A DNA stretch of 56,175 nucleotides. It comes from Dehalococcoidia bacterium. GTDB taxonomy: Bacteria; Chloroflexota; Dehalococcoidia; Lucifugimonadales; VXLM01. Below the pieces are notes generated by a model that searched no databases, had not been told where the DNA came from, and saw only the letters and a program-made list of their open reading frames with translations. The translations under genes and the position numbers were made by a program. This document shows positions 16,314 through 25,148 of this stretch, one piece after another (the stretch's first letter is position 1; every line of letters begins with the position of its first letter). The stretch spans positions 1 to 56,175 of the forward strand of contig VXLM01000094.1 of NCBI GenBank assembly GCA_009841605.1. The letters run 5' to 3'.

Positions 16314-17105
16314 CTACCAGATACTCCACCCACCATCCACGATCAGGTTGTGCCCGGTAATCCACGATCCTGCAGGCGAGGCCAGCAGCGCCACCGCCCC
16401 CTTGAGGTCGTCTGCCACCCCCGTCCGTCCAAGTGCGTTCGCCTGCCGCGCCCGTTCGACCATCATCGGGTCAGCCGTCGGCCCCGGTATCTGCCCCGGA
16501 CTGATGCAGTTCGCCGTGATGCCGCGGTCCCCCAACTCCATCGCGAGGTAGCGCGTGAAGTTGATGATGCCGCCTTTTGCCGTCTGGTATGCTGCCCCGC
16601 CGCGCTTGAATCCCGTCCCATCGTAGAAGCGCTTGTCGTTCGTCAGCGACCCGTGGATCGACCCGATCGTGATGATCGAGCCTGATCCCTGTTTCACCAT
16701 CACCTTCGCCGCTTCATTCGCGCACAGATACGCGCTCGTCACGTTCATTTCCAGCGTCGCCATGAACTCCGACACGTCGCCGTCCGGGATGTACGTCGGC
16801 TCCGCTGCCCCACCACCCGCGTTGCAGACCATCACGTCCAGCCTTCCATGTCGCTCGACGATGGTGCCCACCATCGCGGCGACCTCGTCACGATCAGTCG
16901 CGTCGCACCCCATCCCCTCCACCTTCAGGCCCTCAGCCGACATCTCCGCCGCGACCTGCTCGCAAAGCTCCTTGCGACGGCTTGCGATGATCACTGTCGC
17001 CCCAAGCTCGGCAAGCGCCGTCGCCATCGCGCGACCCAGATGCGTCCCGCCGCCCGTGATCACGGCAACGCGACCCGTCATATCGAACTGTTCAGTAATC
17101 TTCAT
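16314..17105 (-). CDS. Short-chain dehydrogenase/reductase
   Basis: 263-residue SDR. TGGGTHLG replaces the typical TGxxxGIG glycine motif, CNAGG the NNAG motif, and Ser (TIGSIHGS), Tyr and Lys (AAYQTAKGG) of the active site are present. The C-terminal GHNLIVDGGWSIW is standard. ATG 17105 follows the glutaredoxin-like stop by two bases, which argues for coupling; an earlier ATG at 17120 would overlap that gene. Related to gluconate 5-dehydrogenase/3-oxoacyl-ACP reductase-like enzymes; substrate unknown. Confidence 0.9.
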   Translation of the reverse strand: MKITEQFDMTGRVAVITGGGTHLGRAMATALAELGATVIIASRRKELCEQVAAEMSAEGLKVEGMGCDATDRDEVAAMVGTIVERHGRLDVMVCNAGGGAAEPTYIPDGDVSEFMATLEMNVTSAYLCANEAAKVMVKQGSGSIITIGSIHGSLTNDKRFYDGTGFKRGGAAYQTAKGGIINFTRYLAMELGDRGITANCISPGQIPGPTADPMMVERARQANALGRTGVADDLKGAVALLASPAGSWITGHNLIVDGGWSIW

Positions 17106-17107
17106 CG

Positions 17108-17338
17108 TTAGAATGTGCATCCAAACCCGTTTTTGCCAATCTGCACCTCGTCACCGTCCACGTACACCGGAGTGATCCTGTCCCCGTCCGTCAGCGCGAG
17201 CAGCTCAGGAATCCGCTCCGGACTTTGAAACAGATCAACCTCCTCGTACTCCACGCCGTCCCTCCGAAGTTCCCGCTTCAGGTCGGTGGTATACCCGCAC
17301 CCGGGATACGAGTAGAGGATCGGTTTCGTCTGTGTCAT
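17108..17338 (-). CDS. Small glutaredoxin-like protein with CGYT active site
   Basis: 76 residues with a thioredoxin fold: beta strand ILYSYPGCGYT, helix TTDLKREL, and the cis-proline segment ITPVYVDGD. The active site reads C-G-Y-T instead of CPYC, so it keeps one catalytic Cys and resembles monothiol glutaredoxins (CGFS). A second Cys near the end (GFGCTF) might act as resolving residue. ATG 17338 has GAGG six bases upstream; the open frame before it runs into the divergent promoter region. Cotranscribed with the SDR. Confidence 0.8.
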   Translation of the reverse strand: MTQTKPILYSYPGCGYTTDLKRELRRDGVEYEEVDLFQSPERIPELLALTDGDRITPVYVDGDEVQIGKNGFGCTF

Positions 17339-17486
17339 TGCGGCCTCTTGTGACGTGTCGATGCGCAGCGACATTCTATGCAAGATGCTCCCTGAGTTCA
17401 AACGGCGACTGCCGGTCTACAAGTCCGCCCCCACCGACCGTTGTGATAAGGTATCCTCCCAACGAAACGATGCCGGGGCCGCGTGC

Positions 17487-18878
17487 ATGAACGTCATCTG
17501 GATAGTTGCCGACACCTTCCGTCAGGACCACCTCGGCGCATACGGAAAGAAGCCTATCCTGACCCCCTCGCTCGACGCCCTCGCTGCCAAGTCCACCCTC
17601 TTCACCAGACACTACGCCGCCGGCTTCCCGACCATGCCCACCCGTGCCGACCACGCGCTCGGCCGATGGACGATGTCCTTCATGGGCTGGGAACCGCTGC
17701 CCGGCGACGCCACGACCCTCGCTGAGATACTCGCCTCCAACGGATACCACACTGCCGCCATGGTCGACACTCCCTTCTATCTGCGCGGCGGCATGAACTA
17801 CGACAAGGGATTCCAGACTTTCTCCATGTACACTGGACAGGAAGGCTCGGTCACTCGCCTCCTCACTCATCACCACCACGAGTCCCGCGACGCCCGCGAG
17901 GCATGGCGCTTTGAGGCCGACCGCAACGTCGCCCAGACCGTCACGCGAGCCATGCAGTGGCTCCAGCTACACTACACCGAGGACTTCTTTCTCTACATCG
18001 ATACTTGGGACCCCCACGAGCCGTGGGACGCCCCCACCTACTACTCCCGCCTCTACATGCCCGACCACGACGGAGAGGTGGTGCAGCCCCCTTACGGCTT
18101 CTGGCAGGAGGCTCCCGGCTACACCGAGGAGAAGGTCGCCAAGGCCCGCGCGGCCTACGCCGGCGAGGTCACTATGGTCGATACGTGGATCGGCTACCTG
18201 CTCCGCATGGTCCAGAACATGGGCCTCACGGACGATACGGCCATCATCTTCACCTCCGACCACGGCTTCTATTTCGGCGAGCACGGCGGCCTCTTCGGTA
18301 AGATGACCTTCGCCAAGCGCCCTGACGGCTCCATGTTCCAACACGGCGACCCCGGCTCGGCATGGACCTTCTCGCCCCTCTACGAAGAGACCACCTCGAT
18401 TCCCCTCATCGTCCACGTGCCGGGAGCCGAGCCAAACGTCTACAACGGTCTGACCTCCGCAATCGACGTGATGCCGACCGTCCTCGAAGTCCTCGGACAG
18501 GACATCCCCCAATGGGTGGAAGGCTCGTCCCTTCTGCCGAGAGTCCGTGACACGTCCACACCCGGTCGCGAGTTCACCGTGACCACCGTTCCCTTCGCCG
18601 ACCCCGGAGACCCCGTGCGCTCCGTCGACAACTTTCGCCGCAAGCTGGAAAGCAGCTTGGTGACCACCGTCTCCACCGACGAGTGGGTGTTGCTCTACAC
18701 CACCGACGAGGGCATGTCCCAGCTCTACCATCTCCCAACCGATCCCGGACAGGAGAAGGACGTCATCGCCGACAATCCAGATGTTGCGCGAGGTGTTCAT
18801 CAGCACCTCGTCAAATTCATGCGGGACACCAACCTGCCCGAACGCCGAATACAACCCAGACTCGAACTCAGGATGTAG
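17487..18878 (+). CDS. Sulfatase-like alkaline-phosphatase-superfamily hydrolase with Thr nucleophile
   Basis: 463 residues. Metal-ligand segments VADTFRQDHLGAYG (N-terminus) and TSDHGFYFGEHG, plus LYHLPTDPGQEKD near the end, place it with arylsulfatases and related hydrolases. The C/S-x-P-x-R site that is converted to formylglycine is T49-M-P-T-R53, so it lacks a Cys or Ser to mature. It may be a phosphodiesterase or phosphomonoesterase using Thr directly, as nucleotide pyrophosphatases do. No signal peptide, so cytosolic. The frame is open from 17355, but ATG 17487 starts exactly at the family's first strand. Confidence 0.82.
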   Translation: MNVIWIVADTFRQDHLGAYGKKPILTPSLDALAAKSTLFTRHYAAGFPTMPTRADHALGRWTMSFMGWEPLPGDATTLAEILASNGYHTAAMVDTPFYLRGGMNYDKGFQTFSMYTGQEGSVTRLLTHHHHESRDAREAWRFEADRNVAQTVTRAMQWLQLHYTEDFFLYIDTWDPHEPWDAPTYYSRLYMPDHDGEVVQPPYGFWQEAPGYTEEKVAKARAAYAGEVTMVDTWIGYLLRMVQNMGLTDDTAIIFTSDHGFYFGEHGGLFGKMTFAKRPDGSMFQHGDPGSAWTFSPLYEETTSIPLIVHVPGAEPNVYNGLTSAIDVMPTVLEVLGQDIPQWVEGSSLLPRVRDTSTPGREFTVTTVPFADPGDPVRSVDNFRRKLESSLVTTVSTDEWVLLYTTDEGMSQLYHLPTDPGQEKDVIADNPDVARGVHQHLVKFMRDTNLPERRIQPRLELRM

Positions 18879-18883
18879 ATCAG

Positions 18884-19028
18884 TACCGTATCCATTTGAA
18901 TGTGACAGTCAAATTGAGGGGCGTGTATCCCCTCTCCTGTCGGAGGAAGGCAGGCGCGCGTATCCCCTCTCCCGTCGTGGGAGAGGGTTAGGGTGAGGGT
19001 ATTTTGAGTAAGCTACCAAAATCATAAG
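18884..19028. repeat. Long form of the CTCTCCC repeat with internal duplication
   Basis: Flanks match 15237-15345 (AGTCAAATTGAG on the left, TTTTGAGTAAGCTACCAAAAT on the right). The core is doubled: a degraded CCTCTCCTGTCGGAGG unit and then a full CCTCTCCCGTCGTGGGAGAGG unit. It fills the gap before the DHDPS tandem pair. Confidence 0.75.
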
Positions 19029-19055
19029 GAACAGGTACTAGGAGGAATCTAACGA

Positions 19056-20030
19056 ATGAAAAAACGCCAGGACAAGCTCGTAGGGCCGGTCGTCTCCCTG
19101 CCCACGTTCGTCGACGACGACCACAACCTCCTCCTTGACCGGCAGGCAAAGCACATCCGCTGGCTCATGGACCACGGCATCGGCGTGGACGGCAACGGCG
19201 TCCTCCTCGCCGCCGGAGGTTACGGCGAGGGCTACTTCCTCGACGACGCCGAGCTCTTCGCTCTCATTGACGTGCTCGTGGACACTGCCGGCGATAAGGC
19301 CCCCACGATGATCGGCGTCTTCGACCTCAACGCCAGAACGGCGGCTCGTCGCTCCCGGTACGCCGGTGACGCGGGCATCGACTTCATCGAGCTCGGTCTC
19401 CCGCACTACTCATGCCCGTCCGAGGAGGACGTGTACCTCTACACGAAATACGTCAACGACAACGCCGACGTTGGGTTGATGAACTACAACAACTTCTGGG
19501 TCACTCCCGCTCCCAAGTACGAGATCACCCGGTCGCTGATGGAGCGCTTCATCGACCTTGAGAACGTCGTCGGATTCAAGTGGAGTTCCGCGAGCCCGGC
19601 CCACTACGTCGGCCTCCTCAAGCTCTTCGCCGAGGAGTTCAACTTCATCGACAACGGCATGATGAACTCTCAGGGCGCTCGATTTGGGATGGCGGGGTTC
19701 GTCGACTTCTTTGGCAACGTCGCGCCGAGCCTGTCCCTCACCAAGTGGGAGATGTTCCGCGACGGCCGCTACGACGAGCTCGATGAGCTTCTTGACGCCC
19801 TCCATTTCGACACCGACAACCGCCTGAGCAACGAGGCGCCCGCCTTCACGTCCGTTGCCGACGGCGTCTTCGGCCACGTCCGCTGGGAAGTCATGGGCCT
19901 CCACGCCGGCCCCAACTTCCCCGCCCAGGCTCCGGCCCCACAGGCGCTCTACGACCACACTCGACAGGTCTTTACCGAGAGTGGCCTGATGGACCACGTC
20001 GAGTGGGACCAGTCGATACTTGATGAGTAA
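19056..20030 (+). CDS. DHDPS-family aldolase, first of a tandem pair
   Basis: 324-residue TIM-barrel lyase. The Schiff-base Lys is in NVVGFKWSS and a Tyr is present in MNYNNFW, at the position of the YNxP motif but without the Pro, as in its neighbour. This marks a subfamily distinct from DapA. GGAGG lies about ten bases before ATG 19056. It is about half identical by eye to the next gene, sharing the segments HIRWL(I/M)D, ARxAARK/R, and the C-terminal VEWDQS(I/L)LD. Probable pyruvate-dependent aldolase or sugar-acid dehydratase. Confidence 0.87.
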   Translation: MKKRQDKLVGPVVSLPTFVDDDHNLLLDRQAKHIRWLMDHGIGVDGNGVLLAAGGYGEGYFLDDAELFALIDVLVDTAGDKAPTMIGVFDLNARTAARRSRYAGDAGIDFIELGLPHYSCPSEEDVYLYTKYVNDNADVGLMNYNNFWVTPAPKYEITRSLMERFIDLENVVGFKWSSASPAHYVGLLKLFAEEFNFIDNGMMNSQGARFGMAGFVDFFGNVAPSLSLTKWEMFRDGRYDELDELLDALHFDTDNRLSNEAPAFTSVADGVFGHVRWEVMGLHAGPNFPAQAPAPQALYDHTRQVFTESGLMDHVEWDQSILDE

Positions 20031-20037
20031 GTAGCAC

Positions 20038-20069
20038 CGTCATTCCCGCGAAAGCGGGGATCTAGAGAG
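20038..20069. repeat. Short inverted repeat between the DHDPS paralogues
   Basis: CGTCATTCCCGCGAAAGCGGGGATCTAGA, a copy of the short inverted-repeat family, inserted in the 66-base gap of the tandem pair. Confidence 0.78.
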
Positions 20070-20096
20070 GGATTCCCAAGCCCCGCAGGAGAAGAA

Positions 20097-21068
20097 ATGC
20101 CGAACGACTACAGCCGCGAACGACTCCAGGGCAGCGTACTGTCGATGCTGACCTTCACCAACGACGACTACAGCCTCGACCTCGACGGCCAGCGAAAGCA
20201 TATCCGCTGGCTCATCGACCAGGGAATGGTCGAAGGGAAGTGCGTCCATCTCATCGCGGGTGGGGCAGGGGAGACGTACATGCTCGAGGAGGACGAGTTT
20301 CGCGCCCTGGCCGACCTCATCATCGACGAGGGAAAGGGCGTCGCGCCGACCATGGTTATGGTCTCCGAGCTCAGCGCCCGCGCCGCGGCACGAAAATGCG
20401 CCTACGCCGCCGAGGCCGGGATCGACTTCGTGCTCCTTTCTCCACCGCACTACTCCCAGCCGACCGAGGAAGACATCTACCTCCACCACAAGTACGTCAA
20501 CGACCGCGTGGACATCGGCATCATGACCTACAACAGCTTCTGGGTCATGCCCGGCGGTTACTCCTACAGTCCTGCCCTTTTTGAAAAACTCGCAGACCTC
20601 GACAACGTTGTCGGCGTCAAGTGGACGGGCACGTCGACCGAAGACTATCTCGGCTTCCAGCAGATGTTCGGTGACAGGTTTGCTCTCAGCGAGAACAGGC
20701 AGTTCTTCGGCATGGGCGCGCGCTTCGGTATGAAGAGCAGGATCGACGTCATGGCAAACGCCGCGCCCCGCCTCTCGCTCCACCAGACCAGGCTCACGCA
20801 GGAAGGCCGCTACGACGAGTTGGAAGTTCTCTACCGGCAGCTTCAGTTCGACACCGTCTACCGTCGCGGCCGGCAGCGCGTTGCCGCCCCCATGGTTGCC
20901 GACGGTCCCCACGCCCGAATGCTCCTCCGCCTCTTAGGACTCGAGACCGGCCCGTCCTTCCCCGGTCAGGCCGAGCCGCCACAGGCATACGTCGACTTCT
21001 GGCGCGAGTCAATCGAGATCAGCGGCGTCCTCGATTGGGTCGAATGGGACCAGTCCCTGCTCGATTAG
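20097..21068 (+). CDS. DHDPS-family aldolase, second of a tandem pair
   Basis: 323-residue paralogue of the preceding gene. Schiff-base Lys in NVVGVKWTG, Tyr in MTYNSFW. Both copies keep the same special C-terminal ending around VEWDQS. Tandem duplication followed by divergence suggests two related substrates, or a hetero-oligomer. AGGAG is about seven bases upstream of ATG 20097. No adjacent dehydratase or dehydrogenase identifies the pathway; the sulfatase-like gene lies just upstream. Confidence 0.87.
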   Translation: MPNDYSRERLQGSVLSMLTFTNDDYSLDLDGQRKHIRWLIDQGMVEGKCVHLIAGGAGETYMLEEDEFRALADLIIDEGKGVAPTMVMVSELSARAAARKCAYAAEAGIDFVLLSPPHYSQPTEEDIYLHHKYVNDRVDIGIMTYNSFWVMPGGYSYSPALFEKLADLDNVVGVKWTGTSTEDYLGFQQMFGDRFALSENRQFFGMGARFGMKSRIDVMANAAPRLSLHQTRLTQEGRYDELEVLYRQLQFDTVYRRGRQRVAAPMVADGPHARMLLRLLGLETGPSFPGQAEPPQAYVDFWRESIEISGVLDWVEWDQSLLD

Positions 21069-21435
21069 CAAGGCAGTAGGTCAAGGCTCCTCCCCCACCG
21101 GGGGCTGACAGGGGTAGGCATTTGACTATTGGCTCACTTTGAAAGCAACCCCGCCACTGTCATTCTGAACGCAGCGAAGCGGAGTGAAGAATCTAAAATG
21201 TTCGTTCCAAGGCAGCGCCTACATGGAGAATTCCTATCCCGTCGGCGAGGATACGGATGGAGCGCCGGCTTATCCCGTCTTGCAGTCATGGACTTTAGAT
21301 TCCTCGCTACACTCGGAATGACAGGGAGATGGGGCCGGATCGTAGCTACAAGTCCGTTTTATCTGCCCCTGTCAGCCTGGCGGGGGAGAGAGATACAGAG
21401 AGGGAGTCCGCGCCCTCTGCGGTGAGCCCCCGCTC
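21069..21435. repeat. Nested inverted-repeat element, no gene
   Basis: This 367-base gap contains an outer inverted pair (21092-21114 with 21366-21386, CCCCC..CTGACAGGGG) and an inner inverted pair (21159-21197 with 21294-21322, GTCATTC..AATCTAAA). The open frame inside it is not conserved-looking and is made of repeat sequence. A copy of the inner arm, in the same orientation as its right side, is at 38905-38952. Confidence 0.65.
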
Positions 21436-22632
21436 CTACCACTCACTGCTTTCTTCCGCATACACGTGGTCGGGTAGCCTGTAGCTGATTCCCGCCTCGT
21501 CGAATGCGGAAGCCTGCAGCAGAGACGTGAAGTTGCTGAAGTTGCTGTTTGCCGACTTGGGCAGATACTTCTCCAGGGCTCTGTTGACTCGGGACTGAAG
21601 TCGAAACCACGTCAAAACCCCAAAGGCAATGCCCGGTGGGTAATTCAGTTGGTCGGCCATGGTCTGTCCAATGAGTGCGCGTGAGATGCCGAATACATAT
21701 CTCGACAGCTTTCGTCGTTCGGCAGAATCGGTAATTCCGATGACCAACGGGGCGGAGTTGACCAGTGCGTGAGCCATGACAATGGCCTCGGCTTCCGGCT
21801 CCGGCTCGCAAAGGGTCCCAATGTCGAACAACCTCAGAGCATCCTCTTCATCCTGGTACAGAATGGTCTCCGGAATGCCCATGAGGTGTCCCGAGTAGCG
21901 CCAGACCGCCAGGAAGCTCTCGCGCTCCTCTTCGCTGAACTTAGCGCCCAGGCTCGTCATGTGCATCAGTAGTCTCGCCGAAAATGCGGAAATCGAATAG
22001 CCTACGTGCGCCGCGCTGATGGGCACGCCCCACTCCTCGTGGTCCCAGTCAACGGAGTTCTTCAGCAGGCGTCTGACCTGTGCGTGGATCAGTCTGATGC
22101 GGACGGACAGCTTCCAGCCGTCCCCCTCCCTTTCCATGCCGAACGGCATGAAGATCTCGATCATGTGACGGTTGTTCTGCCTCAGCCGTCTGACGCCCCG
22201 CTCGCGCACCCGCCCTGTTATGAAGAACGACTTGCTTATGTTCGTTGAGAATCCTTCTACCAGTGTGCCTCCCACGAACGCTCCAAGCACCAGCTGCGAG
22301 TTTCTATGGAACATCCGAATTCCCGGTCGGAAGGCCGACAAGTCAACCCAGTCAGGCGGAGTTTCGATCCCTTTGAAGAACTCTTGCAGCAGGGGAGGAG
22401 CGTCCCGCATCACGCTCTCGTCTTCATTGTCCACGAAGGCTTCGATGAACTGCCTTCCCTCTCCCGGTGCAAGAGTGGAAAGCTCTTCGACCACGGCATC
22501 CATTTCGGGGTCGCCAATGGTCGTGTGGGCGATGTATCTGGAAGCCCTATCCGGGTCAAGAGCGCGAGCCTCTTCATATCCCGGCAAGTAGGCGTGTGGG
22601 ATGTTCATCGAGCTTGAGTCCATGGCTTCCAA
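21436..22632 (-). CDS. MpaB/Lcp-type DUF2236 haem oxygenase
   Basis: 398 residues, largely helical. The segments FSTNISKSFFITGRVRERGVRRL, WKLSVRIRLIHAQVRR and the central HEEWGVPIS match the DUF2236 family, which includes fungal MpaB and the bacterial rubber oxygenase Lcp; the His in LIHAQVR is at the position of Lcp's axial haem ligand. Expected to be a b-type haem oxygenase acting on a hydrophobic, perhaps isoprenoid, substrate. No Tat or Sec signal is visible. It follows the MMPL transporter by 12 bases, so the two are cotranscribed. Confidence 0.8.
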   Translation of the reverse strand: MEAMDSSSMNIPHAYLPGYEEARALDPDRASRYIAHTTIGDPEMDAVVEELSTLAPGEGRQFIEAFVDNEDESVMRDAPPLLQEFFKGIETPPDWVDLSAFRPGIRMFHRNSQLVLGAFVGGTLVEGFSTNISKSFFITGRVRERGVRRLRQNNRHMIEIFMPFGMEREGDGWKLSVRIRLIHAQVRRLLKNSVDWDHEEWGVPISAAHVGYSISAFSARLLMHMTSLGAKFSEEERESFLAVWRYSGHLMGIPETILYQDEEDALRLFDIGTLCEPEPEAEAIVMAHALVNSAPLVIGITDSAERRKLSRYVFGISRALIGQTMADQLNYPPGIAFGVLTWFRLQSRVNRALEKYLPKSANSNFSNFTSLLQASAFDEAGISYRLPDHVYAEESSEW

Positions 22633-22644
22633 CCCGTCGCGGCT

Positions 22645-24924
22645 TTACGCCGCGGGCGAATGTTCCTCCGGCGCCTCTACTCGCAGGTCGGGCAGCCACC
22701 GAAGGAATGGAGGCAGGTACCAGTTCCCCTTGCCCAGCACCTCCATGCTGGCCGGAACGAGTACCGACCGTACGAGCGTCGCGTCCAGGAGCACTGCTAT
22801 GGCAAGCCCGAAGCCCATGAGCTGGTTCACCACGGTCTCTCCCGACGCAAACGCTCCGAACACCACCACCATGATGAGGGCGGCGCCCGTTATCAGCCCC
22901 GCCGTGGATCGCAGACCGTATGCCACAGCCTCCGTGTTGTCCTGGGTCTCATCATAGCGTTCCCGTATCCTGCTGAGGAGAAATACGTGATAGTCCATCG
23001 ACAGCCCGAACAGAATAGTAAACAGGAACAGCGGCAGCCAGGCGTCGATCACATCGGCGTGCTGGAACCCGAACAAGTCGGCTCCAATTCCCTTCTGGAA
23101 CACCAACACCAGCAGCCCGTAGGTTGCGCCGACGGACAGCAGGTTCATGATGATGGCCTTGATGGGGATGACGATCGACCGGAAGACCATCATCAGGATG
23201 AGGAAACTCAGACCCAACACGAAGACAAACACGATGGGCGTGTATACCCGCACAATCCCGTAGAAATCGGCCACCTCCGCCGTCAGACCGCCCACGTACA
23301 CCTCCGCCGGCACCCCATCGAATGCGGGCTTGATGTGCTCCTCCCTCAGCCGTTTCATGTCGTCCGCAGCTTCCGGGCTGGTCGATTTGCCCGGAAACGG
23401 AAGGGTAAGCAGGGCGAGGTCGCCGGCGTCGTTTACTATCGGCGGCTGTGGGGGCAGCGTGAAGGTCGTGTCCTCCGCCAGGGACTGCCGCACCCGTTCT
23501 ATCGCTGCCATTACCTGCGGATCGTCGATACTGCCGGAGACCACGATCTCCGCCGGACTCAGAAAGCCTGCAGGGCCGACTGCTCCGAAGGCGAACTTCT
23601 CCTCCATCAGCAGGAAGGCCTTTTTCGTCTCGGCCTTGTCGGGGAAGGTGTTAACGTCGTTGAGGCCCGTACGCATTTCCAGATAGAAATACGAGAGCGC
23701 GATCATCGGTACGCCCACAATGAGGAGACTGATGACCGGCCGCTTGGTGACGATGAGCGTAATCTTGTCCCAGAATCCGCCTTGTGATGTGTCCGCGCCC
23801 TTCAGCGAGAACCGCGTCAGGAACGGAATGGTGAGCATATCAATCTTTGGGCCCAGCAACGCCAGCACTGCAGGAAGCAGGGTGAGCGTAGCCGCCAGTG
23901 ATGCGATTACCACGAGAATCGCACCCAGTGCGAGCGACTGGTAGAAGGACGCGGGAACGATCAGCAGACCCACAAGGGCGAGGACTACCGTAGCGCCGCT
24001 GAACAGCACCGTCCGTCCCGCCGTCCCGCCCGTCTTAGCGACCGCGTCCCTCGTGGACAAGCCATGCCTCATCTCTTCTTTGAAGCGTGACACGATAAGC
24101 AGCGAGTAGTCGATGCCCACGGCCAGGCCCAGCATGACGACCATCAGCGTGACGAAGAAGACCAGTTGGAACTGCTGTCCGATGACCGCAACCGCTGCCA
24201 GCGCGATGATTATCGCGACCGCCGCCAGTCCCAACGGAAGTAGGGTGGCGACCACCGCCCCAAAGAGCACCAGCAGCACCAACAGCGCCACAGGGACGCC
24301 GAACCGCTCACCTTGCTGCAGGTCCTGTTCAGCCAGCTCGTTATTCTCATAGGCGGTGCTCGCATCCCCGCCTATGAGCACGAGGAAGTCGTCCGCTTCA
24401 TTCGCCTCCTCCACCACGTGGATAACGTCCTCGACGTTGGAAGTGGCCTCTTGGGACGTGCCTGACAGCGTGTAGTGTAGTAGCGCCGTCCCCTGGTCAA
24501 CGGAGACGAGGAGCGGGAGCAGCTGAGCCAAGTCCTCCTGAGAGATGAGTGGTCCAGCATCGACGACTTGGTAGTAGTGGGACAGCGGCCGGTCATCTAT
24601 TCCGCCGGAAATCGTACCGGGTCCCAGCGCCATTATCGCTTCGTGCACGGCCTCGACCTTCGTGCGGAAGGCTGCGTGGTCAACGGTCAGCGACTCCGAT
24701 TGAACGATGACGATCTCGGCCAGCTTCTCAGGCCCTCGCAGCTTCTCCTCCAAGAGCGTGGCGGCCCGCTCGGACTCATACCGCCCGGCCAGTCGGAAGT
24801 CTGTCGTCGTGGCGCTGCCGAGAAATGTTCCGCTCAGTCCGAGCCCAAGCACAACGAGCAATACCCACACGCCAACGGTCACCCAGGGCCTTCGGGCGCT
24901 GATTCGGGCCAGAACCTCGGTCAT
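22645..24924 (-). CDS. MMPL/RND-family lipid exporter
   Basis: 759 residues with the RND layout: TM1 at about 16-36, a large extracytoplasmic loop, TM2-6 at about 203-370, a second loop at about 413-570, and TM7-12 closing at about 740. GLAVGIDYSLLIVSRFKEE and FGLSMDYHVFLLSRIRE contain the paired Asp-Tyr residues used for proton transfer in MmpL proteins. Start ATG 24924 has GGAGGTGG upstream. MMPL proteins export lipids or other hydrophobic compounds; cotranscription with a haem oxygenase suggests a shared hydrophobic substrate. Confidence 0.88.
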   Translation of the reverse strand: MTEVLARISARRPWVTVGVWVLLVVLGLGLSGTFLGSATTTDFRLAGRYESERAATLLEEKLRGPEKLAEIVIVQSESLTVDHAAFRTKVEAVHEAIMALGPGTISGGIDDRPLSHYYQVVDAGPLISQEDLAQLLPLLVSVDQGTALLHYTLSGTSQEATSNVEDVIHVVEEANEADDFLVLIGGDASTAYENNELAEQDLQQGERFGVPVALLVLLVLFGAVVATLLPLGLAAVAIIIALAAVAVIGQQFQLVFFVTLMVVMLGLAVGIDYSLLIVSRFKEEMRHGLSTRDAVAKTGGTAGRTVLFSGATVVLALVGLLIVPASFYQSLALGAILVVIASLAATLTLLPAVLALLGPKIDMLTIPFLTRFSLKGADTSQGGFWDKITLIVTKRPVISLLIVGVPMIALSYFYLEMRTGLNDVNTFPDKAETKKAFLLMEEKFAFGAVGPAGFLSPAEIVVSGSIDDPQVMAAIERVRQSLAEDTTFTLPPQPPIVNDAGDLALLTLPFPGKSTSPEAADDMKRLREEHIKPAFDGVPAEVYVGGLTAEVADFYGIVRVYTPIVFVFVLGLSFLILMMVFRSIVIPIKAIIMNLLSVGATYGLLVLVFQKGIGADLFGFQHADVIDAWLPLFLFTILFGLSMDYHVFLLSRIRERYDETQDNTEAVAYGLRSTAGLITGAALIMVVVFGAFASGETVVNQLMGFGLAIAVLLDATLVRSVLVPASMEVLGKGNWYLPPFLRWLPDLRVEAPEEHSPAA

Positions 24925-25148
24925 CGACCCACCTCCACGCTACGGGGATGCTAACCAAATCTTCACGAACGACCTTACCCGATGCGTGCGTCTGAAACAA
25001 GCAGGTATAAGCACACCTGAACGCCATTTCATGCTTGGGAACGCATTAGGATGCAGCTAGCCGGCGAGAACCTGACGGATCGCGGGAACCTGAATACATA
25101 GATAATCGCCATCCGTTGCAGGATGGTGAGCGGTAGGGGGAAAGAGCC
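24925..25148. other. Intergenic region, one weak hairpin
   Basis: No gene seen between the MMPL and ilvD genes, both on the minus strand. CCATCC 25109-25114 pairs with GGATGG 25121-25126 and could form a weak terminator stem downstream of ilvD, but there is no clear U tract. Confidence 0.4.

Noticed and set aside
21129..21425. 98-codon plus-strand frame
   Set aside because: Lies wholly in nested inverted repeats.
25109..25126. Intrinsic terminator of ilvD
   Set aside because: Only six pairs and no U tract; kept as a note, not called.
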